Of a DNA stretch of 64,000 bases, positions 34,284 to 52,900 are shown one piece after another. A program made the position numbers and the translations under genes. Source of the DNA: Pterobdella sp. o SKG-2022. Its lineage: Eukaryota > Annelida > Clitellata > Hirudinida > Piscicolidae. Positions within the stretch are counted from its first letter, which is position 1, and each line of letters opens with the position of its first letter. The stretch spans positions 596,950-660,949 of the forward strand of contig OZ038322.1 of assembly GCA_964035795.1 (NCBI GenBank). The letters run 5' to 3'. The notes below the pieces were generated by a model, which saw only the letters and a program-made list of their open reading frames with translations, searched no databases and was not told the DNA's origin.

Positions 34284-37179
34284 AATGTTAGCTTATAGAA
34301 AAGTTTGAATATCGTAATGATTCAGCATTTAAAACCGATGTGTGAGCTCAGCCGTGAAAATGTAGACTGTGGTAATTTCAACGTTGGCGAGCATGGTCTT
34401 AATACTCAATAAACATCCTTTACTGCAGCAACTCCTTAAGGAAGAATATATTATTTATTGAAAAGATTTTATTGAAAATAAAAACGAAACCACTTCAAAA
34501 TAGGACAACATTAGGCGAGATTTCATGAGCACGTTTGCATCTAGTGGTTTTAATTTTTAATTCTCGTTTTAAAGAAACTTGCGTTCAACAAAAGGTTGAA
34601 AAGAGCAACAATTTACTCAAGTATTTTTTCAACTAAATAAATGGTTTAGACATCCATTAAAGTTCTAAATCTCAACTCCTACCTTTAATTGATTGTAAAA
34701 TTACCAAAAGTGAATCTGCATAAAAAATGGAGTTCATTTTAACTTCAACCATCCTACACTCCTTATTCACAACTCGATGTAAAATAATCTCAAGCAAACA
34801 ACCCTGTATTTTTTTGCTGAACCTTTGTTTAGTGATACAACACGAAGCATCCGTGCTAGCAGCGGCGTAAACGTCACTATTACTCAGACCAAATATTCAT
34901 TATAGAAACAACAACGATTCCCTAAGGAACAGTTATAACACGCACACAAACACAACCAAACATCTGGTCGCCTAAATCAGCCATCCAACCAACAAAAAAC
35001 TGCATAAGCTTTAATGCTTCTATACAGCTTCAAGTCGTCTTGCACAAACTACCTCTCATCCTTCCTTTTGAGATTACTTGTTTGTTCAGCCATTTTGAAT
35101 TCTTTTGCATAAATTTTTTCAGGTTCAAAGGCATTAGGTATAAACAAAACAAACTTAATTCTCTTTATTCACAAAATCCCTGTTTTGAGGGCGTTCAAGC
35201 AATTTTCCCGCCCATTTGCTCAGAATAAAAGCAGCTTTGAATCATGGAAATTTTCTCATTTTTCATTGCAACCCATCCATACCACCGCAAAATTGACAAC
35301 TTTTATGAAGAATTATGAATCTACGTGCAACGATTAAGCGCCAAAAAATGAAGTGTCATTGATGACGTCATTTCGGCTTGTATCGACGTCATATTGAGAA
35401 ATATTAAATAAATTCATGAAGCATTTTGTGAGAATAATGACACTGTACATTTCCATTTCGAAGAAAAAGGAGGTTAATTAAGTATAAGACTCGGGCTATT
35501 TGTTATAATCTTCAGCGATACCGTAAGAGGAAACTGTTGAGGTCCCAGCATGGAAAATGTTTTTATATATTTGACTGGCTGTTTTTAATCTCCAAAGACT
35601 AATGTATGGAGTGACGTAGGTTATTTATTTGATATTTGCAAGTAGTTTTACCTTCCCGATGTTGTCCGCCATTTTGCTTTGATGGATTCCTCTTTAAAAT
35701 ATCTCCCGCACGTGTCCATCTTCTTTATGCCAACGTTGACATATTTATATTTTTTAATTCAAAATAACTGCATCTTAATCATATAAGCTTGAGGGTGTTG
35801 AGATTTCTTTTATCTATCTCTTACAGGCCCTTTGAAATAGCACTTATTTTCTTTACGAAGTTTTTGCAAGTCTATCAAGGAGTTTTAAATAAATACGTTT
35901 TCAATTTCTGAAATATATATTTTTAAAATAAGCTGTCTACTCTTCTCTAAACATTCAAAAATTATTTCTAAATGTGCACCGGCCATTTTTTTTTTTGATC
36001 ATACGAGAATTTCGTTTGGATTTCAGTTTATTTTTCATATTTTTTCCAATATATTACAAAATTTCTATCTCAAATTTAATTTCAAAATGAAAAATTTTTT
36101 AATAATTAAAAAAATGAAAAGGTTTTTAGGCATTACTGGTTTCTATTACAAAGCACCAAGCTTTTCGTTAACAGCGTACCCTTCGTATTTCAAAAACTAA
36201 TAGTGCTCGATAAAATGTTTCTTCTTGCTCGCTTCAAAAAAACTATTAATTAATAATATGAATTTTTATACTCTAAAAAGCAAAAATTTACAAAAAGAAC
36301 TGATCCTATATACAACGAATGACTGTTTCTAAAAAGTTTGCATGAGTAAAAGTGATAAGCTCGTTATGTTGAGAGTCACACAGAGATATTCATGAGAGGA
36401 GCTTCTATTTTGTATAAATAGGAATTAAGTTGATATATTTGGCTATTGCTTAAAATGATCATTCTACTAAGCTCGAGCCGAGCTAACGAAGCCTTGGGTA
36501 GAAGGTTTCCAGTTTTTACTATTAATTATGACTTGAAATGTTGATTAGTGAAATTTTTATTGGAAAATTATTTTTTTGATGATTAGAATGATAAACTTTT
36601 GATTATCTTACTTATGGTGGGAGATTTGGGGAATTTTTTTGATTAATTAGTGTTCGAGAAGCATAAAACACAACATGCCATAAAAGATGATGATGGAATT
36701 TCGCCTGAAAAATTAATGCCCGAATCATGTTGGCAGTTGCAAAACTGAATGAAAAAATGTAGGACTGATTAAAAAAGCGAAAGTTTATCTTTAGAATGAT
36801 TAAGCGCTTTTTTTTCATATCTCTCCGTGAATGGAGCAGTTTGATGATAATAATGATAAATTTGAAAACTATGTCAAATTTCCACAAAGCGACTTCTGAC
36901 TCGATGTTACAATAATAAAAGGACCATTTTTATAACACTCTCAATCAAGCGCGCCTCCCAGTATATTCATCTACATTACAACCGCCATCTTGTTTATTGC
37001 TTTTCTTAATCGCTGTTTACCGTTTCCTGGTCGACTCAGCGTATGCTCATCTTTATTACTATCCTACTCGTTAAATTATTTACCTATCGTAGATTAATGC
37101 ATTTGATCTGTAATAAAGGATTTGATTGAAAACAAATAAAAGGCACGCGGATACTCGAGGGATGAGGAGTTGAATTTCA
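34284..37179. other. Gene-poor AT-rich region
   Basis: No exon I can support. Short open stretches near 35492 (RYRKRKLLRSQHGKC) and 35040 have plausible splice acceptors but no links. A CRE-like GATGACGTCAT occurs at 35359. Confidence 0.4.
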
Positions 37180-42882
<5,703 letters not shown>

Positions 42883-43487
42883 CACTTAAAAATGATTTCT
42901 TTACATAAGTTTACAAAGTTTTGTTTTCAAAATCCAGATGAAACTCAACTATTTTGGAAATCTTCAAAGGGAGTCACAACGCTAAATGATGAAACCAAGA
43001 TGCAGAGTTGAATCTGCCATTAAGACAGCTTTGAAGGCACGAAAAACTCGCAAAATCTTTCAATCAAGTTGAAACTTTAAAACGTTGGCAGGAAACTTGG
43101 GTGACCTCTGTAAGGAATTAAATAACATAATATAGATGCACATCAGTGTTTATGAAACAGGAGAGCATGTAAACAAATTAGTTACACTGTTGTGTAATGA
43201 GCTGCTTGATTGATGGTTGTGGTGGTGCTTTGGAGAGCAGTTGTGCTGAAAAGAAGATTAACATTGCTGCAAAGCACATTTTCAGTAGATAAGTTCAATA
43301 AATATTTATAAGTGTTAAAGAAGGAAATGCTCGAAATATTTATAACTCGCATTTAATGCGGCTTTAAAAAACTTATCATTTATGCTTTTACTTTTAAAAA
43401 TCCCGTGTGTAATTTGAGTTATCGAATGAAACTAATGATATATAGCCTCAGAGAATTTCAATTCAGATTTGATTATTCATGCAATAG
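42883..43487. other. 5' flank of the large minus-strand gene
   Basis: Presumed 5' UTR and promoter of the gene starting at 42882. No clear TATA box or exon. Confidence 0.4.
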
Positions 43488-43700
43488 AGCTGGTTTTTCC
43501 AGCATTTGATCTCTACAAAATTGAAGGTGAGGCTTTTGGCCTTTCAAAATGCTTTTCAAATTCTTGCCTGGTGATGATACTACGAGGCAACAGAAACTCA
43601 AAAAAAACTAAACTGCTCTGTGTTATATTAAATTTTGTTGATGTCCTCCAACATTTCAACAGCACGAAGCAAGTCTTGTAGCACCGTTGAAGTTCCAAAC
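43488..43700 (+). CDS. Two candidate short exons, + strand
   Basis: 43488-43526 (LVFPAFDLYKIE, donor GTGAGG) and 43663-43700 (RSKSCSTVEVPN, donor GTAACT) are phase compatible and have a good acceptor (CATTTCAACAG) for the second. They could belong to the gene whose terminal exon is at 46960, since the exit phase there is also 0. No homology; weak. Confidence 0.22.
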
Positions 43701-44219
43701 GTAACTATGACTTAATCAGATAATGACTCGTTCAAATTAGAGCTTTTAAACTGCATTTAACACAATTTTGAAGAAAAAGTTGCATATTTAAACAAATTCT
43801 AGAACATTAATTTTAAAAGTTGATTTAAATATTATTATTATTATATTTATTATTAATAATATTTTTTTTCATTATTATTATTTTTTTTATTATTATTAAT
43901 AAAAATATCACAGCTATCAAAAACACAAATCCCCTTTCAAATTACCGTTGAACACTTGCAAGTTATCGCTCATTGCTGTCAGCTATCCTGATAACCTCAA
44001 TGTAAATTAATAATTTTTTGCGACTTTTGTTGATTATTTGTTCACTTAAATTTATATAGCGTGCTTTTTCGTGGAAATTGAGCATGTAACAGAGGTGCTC
44101 AGAGATACTAATATAGCTTTGAAAAATTTTAATGTATACAAATTTAGTTTTCTGGTACAAAAGAGTAGATCGAGGTATTTTTGTTGTTTTCGTTGTTTTT
44201 TTTGTTGTTGATGTTGTTT

Positions 44220-44256
<37 letters not shown>

Positions 44257-45131
44257 TACGATGCTGGCATAAAGTTGAGTTGCGACTTTTAAATGCGTTT
44301 GTTTCTCAAGCACATTATCTTCCATTTTTGTTTATTTCTGATTTTCATCTTTTTTTGTCCCAATATATTTTTTATTTTTCAGTTTCTTCTGAATTATTAT
44401 TTTTATGCTTCAATTTATTTTTGGCATTTCTCTGGGACCATCTATGAGTAATAAAAGCATCAGAGATTGATTTTTGCATGTTTAATTAACTTTTCTTTGT
44501 GTTGCGTTATTTTCCATTTAGTAACAAAATTCAGTATTTTTCATTTGAAACTATATTTTGGAAAATTCTATTAGCTTGCTTCTAATATATGCAGTTAAAT
44601 GAAGCATCAAATGTTTAAAAAATCATATATCAATAGAAATATATAAAATTCAACATTAGAAAGTGAAGAGGTTAAAATAGATATGAGAGAAAATTTAAAT
44701 TCAATTATAGAAAATTTTGAATTGAAAACAACCAGAAAAACTAAGTTAAAGTTCCTTCGTGCAACACATTAAACACCAAAAATAAATAAAATTATTTCCC
44801 AAAAGTTGAAATTATTAAATTGAATTATTTTTCTATTTTAAATAAAATAAAATACCTGGAAAAACAAGATAAAATATTATCCGAAGAAATTCTAAGTATG
44901 ACAAATCCTACATGAATCCACGTGTTACGAGCATCCATATTTGAACCAAAATTGTTTTTCAAAAAAATCAACTTTTTCCACAAGCTTGATATAAAGCCAG
45001 GTTTTCTTATATATACAACCTGAAACGCACGAACTAAGTAAGAAATATATATATATATATATACTTCATTTAATATATATATATAATATTTAATTTAAAA
45101 ATTATATAATTGAAATTTAATAATTTAATTT
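43701..45131. other. AT-rich region with a (TTG)n microsatellite
   Basis: A TTG/GTT array with interruptions spans 44178-44262. The rest is AT-rich with no exon supported. Confidence 0.6.
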
Positions 45132-45331
45132 NNNNNNNNNNNNNNNNNNNNNNNNNNNNNNNNNNNNNNNNNNNNNNNNNNNNNNNNNNNNNNNNNNNNN
45201 NNNNNNNNNNNNNNNNNNNNNNNNNNNNNNNNNNNNNNNNNNNNNNNNNNNNNNNNNNNNNNNNNNNNNNNNNNNNNNNNNNNNNNNNNNNNNNNNNNNN
45301 NNNNNNNNNNNNNNNNNNNNNNNNNNNNNNN
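45132..45331. other. Assembly gap, 200 N
   Basis: Second placeholder gap of exactly 200 N, flanked by TA-rich sequence on the left and an inverted repeat on the right. Confidence 0.99.
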
Positions 45332-45363
45332 TATGACTTTCAAAGTTGAAATATTAATATTGT

Positions 45364-45435
45364 AAACTCAATATTCTCAGTTGATATGTCTTTAAGTATC
45401 TGCTTAAAGACATATCAACTGAGAATATTGAGTTT
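45364..45435. repeat. Perfect 33-bp inverted repeat with 6-nt loop
   Basis: Arms 45364-45396 and 45403-45435 are exact reverse complements (left arm begins AAACTCAATATTCTCAGTTG), separated by TATCTG. It lies 33 bp right of the assembly gap and just downstream of the 3' end of LINE 3. It may be a cruciform-forming site, a foldback element end or a sequencing/assembly foldback artefact. Confidence 0.93.
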
Positions 45436-45439
45436 ATAC

Positions 45440-46815
45440 ATGTGGAATAAATAAACACATAAGCCTTTATCAAATACAAACACACTGTTTTTGCATTCAT
45501 CCACCATGAGGTAGGTGCAAAGGATTGAGAGATGAGCATTTTTTTTGTGGTTACAAATGCCTTGTGGTTTGAAGTTCAGCCCGCAGCATTGGCACTTTAT
45601 GTTTGTTTGTGTCTGGTGCTTCTGTCTCACGTGGTTTGCCAGGCCTGCTATACTGGCGGCTATTATGTTGCATCCCGGAAACGTGCAGGATAAGGCATTT
45701 TCAGAACTGTTGTTATTGTTGCTATTGCTTTGATTGTTGTTGCCATTGTTTTGATTGTTGTTATTATTATTGTTGTTGTTGCTACTGTTGTTTTGATTGT
45801 TGTTGTTGATCCTGTTGTTTCGATTGTTGTTGCTATTGATTTGATTGTTGCTATTGTTGTTTTTTCTTTTGTTGTTGCTGCTATTATTGTTGCTGTTACT
45901 GCTGCTATTGTTTTAATTGTTGTAGCTATTATTGTTGTTGTTGCTTTTGTTATTTCGATTGTTGTTATTGTTGTTATTGTTTTGATTGTTATGGCTATTA
46001 TTGTTGTTATTGTTATTTCTGTTGCTTCGATTTTTGTTGTTGTTGTTGTTACTATTGTTTTGACTTTTGCTATCATTGTTGTTGTTGTTGTTGCTTTTGT
46101 TTTTGTTATGATTTTTATTGTTGTTGATTTTGCTGTTATTTTCCTTAGTACTGTTGTTGCTATCATCGTTGTTATTATTGGTGCTACTCTTGTTGTTGTT
46201 GTTGCTTTTATTATTATTATTGTTGTTGTTGCTTTTGTTTTTGTTGTCGTTATTGTTTTGATTGTTGTTGTTATTGTTGCTATCATCTTTATTACTGCTC
46301 TTGTTGCTATTATTGTTGTCGTTGCTATCGCTGTTGTTGAAGTTGCTATTATTTTTATTGTTGTTGATGCTGTTGTTCTTGTTGTTGGTGGATTTATAAT
46401 TTTTAGCCAAATCTTTTTCAAGTTTTTCTTCAAGCTCTTTTTCTCTGTTCAGCTCTTGCAGACGTTTGGTAATGTTGTTGCGCCATTTTCTCTTATCATG
46501 CGCTTCTGCTCTCCAAACATCCACTATGTTTAACTTTTTAAGATCTGATTGCACTAGATCGTGTCATCTTTGTTTTTGTCCACCTTGGTGTCTTTTACCA
46601 CCTGCTATTTTGCTAACCAGGAGTCGTCTTGGTAATCGATCATCCGGCCTTCTTTCAAGGTCTTCGAGCCATTTTAATCTTCTCTTTTGGATAATTACTT
46701 CAACCCTGTCAGTATTTGAACTGCTTCGCAGCTGGGAGTTTCTCATTTTCTCCCATAGAGATGTACCAGTGATGATCCTCAAACAACTGTTAACAAAAAC
46801 TTGGAATCTTTGTGT
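45440..46815 (-). mobile_element. LINE of a second family, 3' fragment with C2H2-like finger
   Basis: Minus strand. RRLKWLEDLERRPDDRLPRR, then DLVQSDLKKLNIVDVWRAEA and HDKRKWRNNITKRLQEL, form the usual LINE C-terminal block (RL.W..H..R, W.D.V..DL..L, A.DR..WR). A TGA stands where the family has Trp just before HDLVQSDL. A long Asn/Thr-coding microsatellite follows. The end, KCQCCGLNFKPQGICNHKKNAH split here as CQCCGLNF and GICNHKKNAH, has C-x2-C...H-x4-H spacing typical of LINE terminal fingers. It is 5'-truncated near 46815 and defective. Confidence 0.8.
45700..46390 (-). repeat. Degenerate (AAC)n tract inside LINE 3
   Basis: About 690 nt of AAC/ACA triplets with AAT and AGC interruptions. 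It keeps two minus-strand frames open (Asn/Ser/Lys and Thr/Ile/Ala). Its position between the RT C-terminal block and the finger suggests expansion of a short internal repeat in the element. Confidence 0.85.
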
Positions 46816-46822
46816 ATGTTTA

Positions 46823-46953
<131 letters not shown>

Positions 46954-46959
46954 AATAAG

Positions 46960-47139
46960 ACACCAATGCGGACCATGTGTGGGGAAGGAGCTGGAGTGGA
47001 TGTATTGAGAATTAGGGCATCCAGTAGTGATCTTGTAACCTCTCTGTGTGCATGTCTGTCTGATATGGAGGGTCTCACAGTTTTGAGTAGAGAAGGTTTC
47101 TCGTTTACTGGAGTTTTATTCGATTTTGAATCATTTTGA
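46960..47139 (+). CDS. Candidate terminal exon of an unrecognised + strand gene
   Basis: 60 codons in phase 0 from acceptor ACTCAATAAG to a TGA. The product reads MRTMCGEGAGVDVLRIRASS, then SDLVTSLCACLSDMEGLTVL and SREGFSFTGVLFDFESF. Balanced codon use and regular alternation of hydrophobic residues look protein-like, unlike the surrounding repeats. The preceding intron end is CA repeat, as expected from the pattern in this window. The minus strand is also open here but would run into the CA array. Upstream exons are unknown; no family recognised. Confidence 0.42.
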   Translation, partial: TPMRTMCGEGAGVDVLRIRASSSDLVTSLCACLSDMEGLTVLSREGFSFTGVLFDFESF

Positions 47140-49062
47140 GAAACTTATCTTCACTTGTCTGCTCTCAAATCTTTTCCACACCACTCACAAATACTTCAAA
47201 AAGCATTATTTCGATACTCTTCTCCAATCTTATGCTTACATACTGCGATCAACACTTTCTAAAAATTTGAATATATGAACAAAATCGCTGGAGTTTTAAG
47301 GACCCTCCTCCCCACTGCAGTAAACTACATTAGAATGGCATTCAATATGAGTGGGGAAGATGAGGAAAGAGGGTTTTGAATGCATGAATGTACAAATCTG
47401 GAGTTAAGCGCTATCTAAATGGTGTTAAAACTCAAGCACGACTATCAATTAACTGGCGTGAGTAGTCGACGATTTCAAAAATATTTTTTTATCTTTCAGT
47501 TTCCACATTAAAACGTCGAGTTAAAACAATCAAATCAATTCTTCCATTTGAATTCTGATTTTCAAACTTTCTCATAAAGTTTTGTATTCTCTTAGAATCT
47601 CCATGGAACCTCGGCGGGTAATTAGATTAGTTGGTCGTCAAAGCATTAACCTTTTTGCAGATTATGGTTCCCCAAGCTAATTTTTCCATGCTAAATTTTG
47701 CAAGCTAAATAAAATCTCAGAATCTTTTATGAAGGAAGATAATAATGAATTTAGTTTTTGATTTTTTGAATTAGTGGATTTTTCTGCTTTCAAGCTCACA
47801 AGTATGTCTGCTCTGGTAAAGTCTTTGTAGGCAAGCATTGAAGGCGAAAGCGTTTTGAAACTCAAATTTCATACCTCCATCTAGTGAATTTTAAAAAATG
47901 AGTTCTATCTACACTCTTCTATGGGAAAACTATTCTAAAAAAAGATTTGAACAATCGTGATTCACAGCAAAACAACATTTTTGAGCTCTTAAAGAGTTTG
48001 GCAACACTAAACTGAAGAGTTAAAATTTTCAACTTGTTATTTTTGAAATTAAATTAAAAATGCCATTATTTGCGGTGGGTACTCCAATAAATACAAGCCA
48101 CACCGTCATTGAAAGCTTAATTTTTAGATTTTATGATTTCCAATCTTGAGGACATGCGCATGAATATATTAAGAGACATGTATCAGTGACAAAAGAGGGT
48201 GCTATGGAAATTTTAAAGAGTAAAAATTCATGATTTATCACCAAACTAACAAAAAATTAAAAACTTCGGAAAACTTTAAAATTAAAATTTGTTTCCGTGT
48301 AAAAATAATTTCAAATTATATCTCACGTTTAAATTATTTATTCAAGCAAAAATATATTATTTCAAATTCAGATTTTTCATCATTATAAATGAAAATATCC
48401 GAGCAAGACAGGATTCAAAAAGTAAGATTTTTTCAAAGATTTCTCGAGAAAGATATTTTGACAGTGCAAAGTTGTAAAGAGTCAAAGAAATCTCCGATTT
48501 AGAATTTCTCCATTCAAGGTTTCATGTCGAAGAATAACTCAAAAGCACATCTTTCAAAAGCGTGTCTTGAAACTTTTCCGAACGTTGAAAAGCATTTCAC
48601 GAGTGATTTTGAAATCTTCATAGAAGCTCACAAAAGCTCAATATAATCATCTCATTTGAAATAATTAATGAAGCGATGAATCAAAAATCGTCTGCAAGCA
48701 TTTAAAAGAGATTAAATCCTTCAAGTGAGAGTGTTGCTTGTGCACCTGCGGTCCACAACCAGTCAAGTTGTTTAAATCGTTAGCTAGAGTACTTTGTCAC
48801 ATTCAGCCACCATCATCGTTCAATATGCGTTTTTTATGTTCTAATGTGTTTTCTTTGACTTTTCATGCCTGTCATATTTTGCAGCTTATTTTAATCAGTG
48901 CAGCCTCCCTCAACAGTAAAAGATCGTCGCAAACTAATATGCTTTATTTAGATTTACACGCAAACATTTGAAATATGGATTGCATTTAATTTGTTAAAAG
49001 CTTCCATCAAGTATAAAATTTCAGAGTGGTCCATGCTTTAAAAATCCACAGCTGCGACATAC
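47140..49062. other. Gene-poor AT-rich region
   Basis: Nothing firmly supportable. TTAAGCGCTATCTAAATGG near 47393-47411 resembles the 3' ends of SINE/L2-type elements. Frames at 47677-47865 (minus) and 48738-48971 (plus) have some protein-like wording but no splice links. Confidence 0.4.
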
Positions 49063-49112
49063 ATCACAATTGCCAAGCCTAATGATATAAAGATCATTAG
49101 TCGCTGCGCCAT
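49063..49112 (-). CDS. Candidate signal-peptide or membrane-anchor first exon
   Basis: ATG at 49112, reading MAQRLMIFISLGLAIV, then donor GTATGT in phase 2. Length and hydrophobicity suit a signal peptide. No second exon identified, so it could be chance. A + frame with a real ATG (MVRAKNAAKTRKALDVLKKK, 74 codons) starts at 49206. Confidence 0.28.
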
Positions 49113-49569
49113 TATGCACACCCTAAATCAAAAGCCTTCATGCTTAATTTTATTTAATATCTTTTAAAAGTTTAATTTTATATATTCTTACCAAAGACTA
49201 TAAATATGGTACGTGCTAAAAATGCCGCGAAAACTAGAAAGGCACTTGACGTACTCAAGAAAAAACTATTTTTTGAATGGGAAATTATATTTTTGACTTT
49301 GTCCTTAAGAAAAACTTTTGGCGCACAGAAAACCGTATCACGTACATCTCTAAACTCAAATATTTTTCAACTTTTAAACATGAAAGCTAAGTTTTTCTTT
49401 GAAAATTCTATTAAAAATTCAAGACTTTGAAATATTTGCTGAAATTTAATGGAAAGAAATTTAAAGATTCTGATCCTTATTTATTGATGTCTGTTTAAAA
49501 CTTCAAAAGTGTTTATTCAAAATGAAAGAAACATTCAGCACACCTACTACAACTTTTGCGGAGTCATAG

Positions 49570-49920
49570 GCAATGTTGGGTGGTGTTGGAGGAAGAGTTG
49601 GTGCTCCATGGTGGGAGAAAGATTAAGGAGAAGAAGGGTTATGGAGGTTGTGTGGTGTGGAAGAAGAAAGGTTTATGAAGGTTTTTGGGGTGAAAACTCA
49701 GATGGTTATAGGGTGTAGAGAATATGGGGTCTTGTGGTGTGGTGTGATACAAAAAAAACAAGAAGGATTTGCGAATGTTTTCAGAAGAATGGTTTGGATG
49801 GGTGTGTGGCGTAATGGGGGTTATGGTGGGCATTTTGGGTCGAGGTAGTCCATGAAAATGTTTTGTTAGAGGGAGTTATGTGGTTGAGAGCTTATAGAGA
49901 GGTTTTTTGGGGGGGTATTA
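49570..49920. repeat. G-rich GTGG/GAAGAAG low-complexity tract
   Basis: Starts with GTGGTGTTGGAGGAAGAG at 49580. This is typical of the donor-side arm seen in Wnt and INTS1 introns, so a + exon ending near 49579 (frame reading NERNIQHTYYNFCGVIGNV) is possible. On the minus strand it would be an acceptor-side tract. Confidence 0.5.
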
Positions 49921-52900
49921 TTTATTATGAAGTCTGAGAAGTCTGTGAGGGCTTGTGGTGAAAGTGTAAAAAAAGACTTTTGGCACGTTTATTTGGAATT
50001 TTTCAAACTTTTTAAATCGAAAAATTTGAATAAATTTTTGAAATTGAAGGAATTTAATAATGTCATAAAAGTGAATTAAAGGATAAATTATTTTGAGTGA
50101 TGGATGGACGTGTCTAATGGTCTTGTGTTTACAGCAGCAAATCATTCACGTACTCAAATTCAAATGTGAATCTTTTGAAATTTTCGACGAATGTAAGAGA
50201 GTAGTGTGTGTGTGTCAATAAAACAAAATGGAGAATATAAAATGACAGGCAGAGAGCGGTTGTGGGCGAATCTTGTAAAAGAAACAAAGCATGTTTAACT
50301 AGAGAATAGTCTCGCTGGGAAACTTAGAAGATTGAACAAACATTCTGGTGTCAATGCTATCTCCACCATTCACCCAGTTTGATTTAAACTCACTTTTAAA
50401 TTTCAAACTAGTGACGTATTTGCTAAGGTAAAACATGGAGGAGCTTTGAAAAAAGAAAGTTTTGAGGAATGAGAGAAACAAGTGGTATAAATAATAAATA
50501 TAGTAAAAATGAAAAAGCTACATTTGGAGTTGTGCAAAAAACTGTTTACTTTTGAGAAGATTGTTTAGTTGAATGCCATAAAAAATGAATTGGAAAAAGT
50601 GTTTGAAACTTGCGTTAAATCTTCTTAGTTTTTAAAAAAAACCCATTTAAAAAAATGATGTTAAAATTGATGAAACTTTGAACAATTTTAAAATTAAAAG
50701 AAAATATGAAAACAGCAAAAAACAAAAAAGAGTGGTACATAATTTGAATACTTAGAGTGACTGAGTTTTATTGCAAAAACATCTGCTTTTAAGCGCCTTT
50801 TAGTTATGAAATCGCTTTGGAGCATTCAAATTGCGCAGCCCATACCAACCTATTACAATCTCATTCACATAACCACCATCTTTCTCACCTCGAACAATTA
50901 TTTTTGGAAAATCCATTTTTTGGGCAACTGTTTATTTTAACTAATTGCTTTTGCCACCCGTTTTTCTTTATTAGCAATTTTCCATCGAATTTTAATCTTT
51001 TTGCACTGTTCTGTTCACACGGCAATAAAAGTAATAGAAACTTTAAAAACTTTTCTCTAAAGTTTTATCAAAAAATGTTTCAAAACTTTTGATTGCAACT
51101 GCCAGAAGGTTCCAAATACGTTGCCTCTTGTACGTCTTGAAATTGAGTTAATCCAAGAATTCAACAAAGTTAAGAATGTTCAAAAAAAACGACAAAAAAA
51201 CTTGATAAATTCTTCTGCAATGGACACACCTAAAAATTTAAATTTTATTTCTTTAAAGACTTCAAGCTCATAGACGATTCTAGAAGTGACAATAGAACCA
51301 CGCATGAATCACTCTCCTGACAATCCATCATTCCTTCTCCCCCTCAAGATGATGCATCGAGGCCCATCATGTCTCCTTTTAAGCATTTTCTTTTGTTTTC
51401 ACCATTTTTCATGCTTCCAAGATTGCAATTTGCTACTTTCCATTTGAACGTCTTTTTACACTCTGAGACAACCTCATCGACGACTCAAAACAACACAGAT
51501 TTCAAAATGAAATACATGATTGAGAAGCATCATCAAAGCACACAGGCTCCGAGGAACGCTCCATTTGGCAACCAAGAGGGGCGTTCGCCTTAAAATCTCT
51601 CACAAAATATCATTATAAATCTCTCACAACACTTTATGTAAAATATTCTCATACCAAACTTCAAAAATGACGCATCTTTCGCAAACCTTCATTCAAACAT
51701 CCACCAAAAACATGCAGAGTTTTCAACCTGAATTGAATATTTAGTTCTTCAAAGTCTGTGTTTCCAGCTTATTATGTCCAAAATAAGGACTGTGGAGGTA
51801 GGACTGGTCGTTAAACAGAGCTGAGAGTTGACCTTGAAACAGCTTTTCATGAAACTTAACATTTTAAACATGGCGTCATTCTGCAAAACAATCTCAACCA
51901 TCTACGAAAATCACCTTCGGGGATCAATTCCTGTTTAATTTGTAATTTGAATAAAAATAAACTTTTCAGAAATACAATAAAGGCGAATAAAAGGACGATA
52001 TATTTGATGGGAAGCTATCTGGATAATTCTATTAATTTTTACTACTTCTTTGACCCATCAAAGGAAAAGAGTAGTGATATTTCCACTTTTAATGATTTAA
52101 TTCACTTTTAAAACATTTTAAATAAAGACTGCGCTCTATAAACTTGGTGTATAATTTTTGAACTTTTGGCAATTAGAATTTCAAAAGGATCCGGTTGGAG
52201 GTTTTGCATTTATATTTTGTAAGTCTATGTATGTCTTCTTGCTTCGTTGAATTAAGTGATTTATCTTATAAATCGTCAAATTTTTCCTTAATTAGATAAA
52301 TTTTCAGTAATTGATTAGGCTTTATATTTATGAAATTATTTGGGAATAAGAAAAAATTTTATATTTCCTTCTCTTAATCACCCATAAATCATTCTTATGT
52401 ACACCCTTCCTTCTACCTTCCACCAATATTTTCATCGAGTCATTCAGCCATTTATCTTCCTATCCACCCATTCATCCATCTATTCATCCATCCATCTATC
52501 CATCCTTCCATTTGCCTATTTATCCATCTAACTATTCATCCATCTATCCATTTATCTCCTCACCAACATACCCACCTTCATCATCCACCCACCCACCACC
52601 CATCTATCTTCATACTTCCAAATCTTTAATGGACAGTATAGAGGGAAGTTGTCAAACGCATGCAAGAATTTTAGGTGTGGCTGCCCAAATACACGCTTTA
52701 TCAAATTATTCAAATTTTTGACTTCCACTCATTCCTTTCAGCCCCTCAGTCAAGCCTCCGTAATTTCTTTATATCATCTTTATTATTTTCCATGAACTAA
52801 TTTTCCAGACAAAAATTTTGACAAGTCTTTGATGAAATAAAATTTATTTTACCAGTTTCCCAATCAAACATTTTGTTCGCAAAAATCATGTTTAAAAGTA

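Noticed and set aside
45730..46533. 267-codon Val/Ile-rich plus frame resembling a membrane protein
   Set aside because: It is the antisense of the AAC repeat in LINE 3; hydrophobicity is an artefact of GTT and ATT codons.
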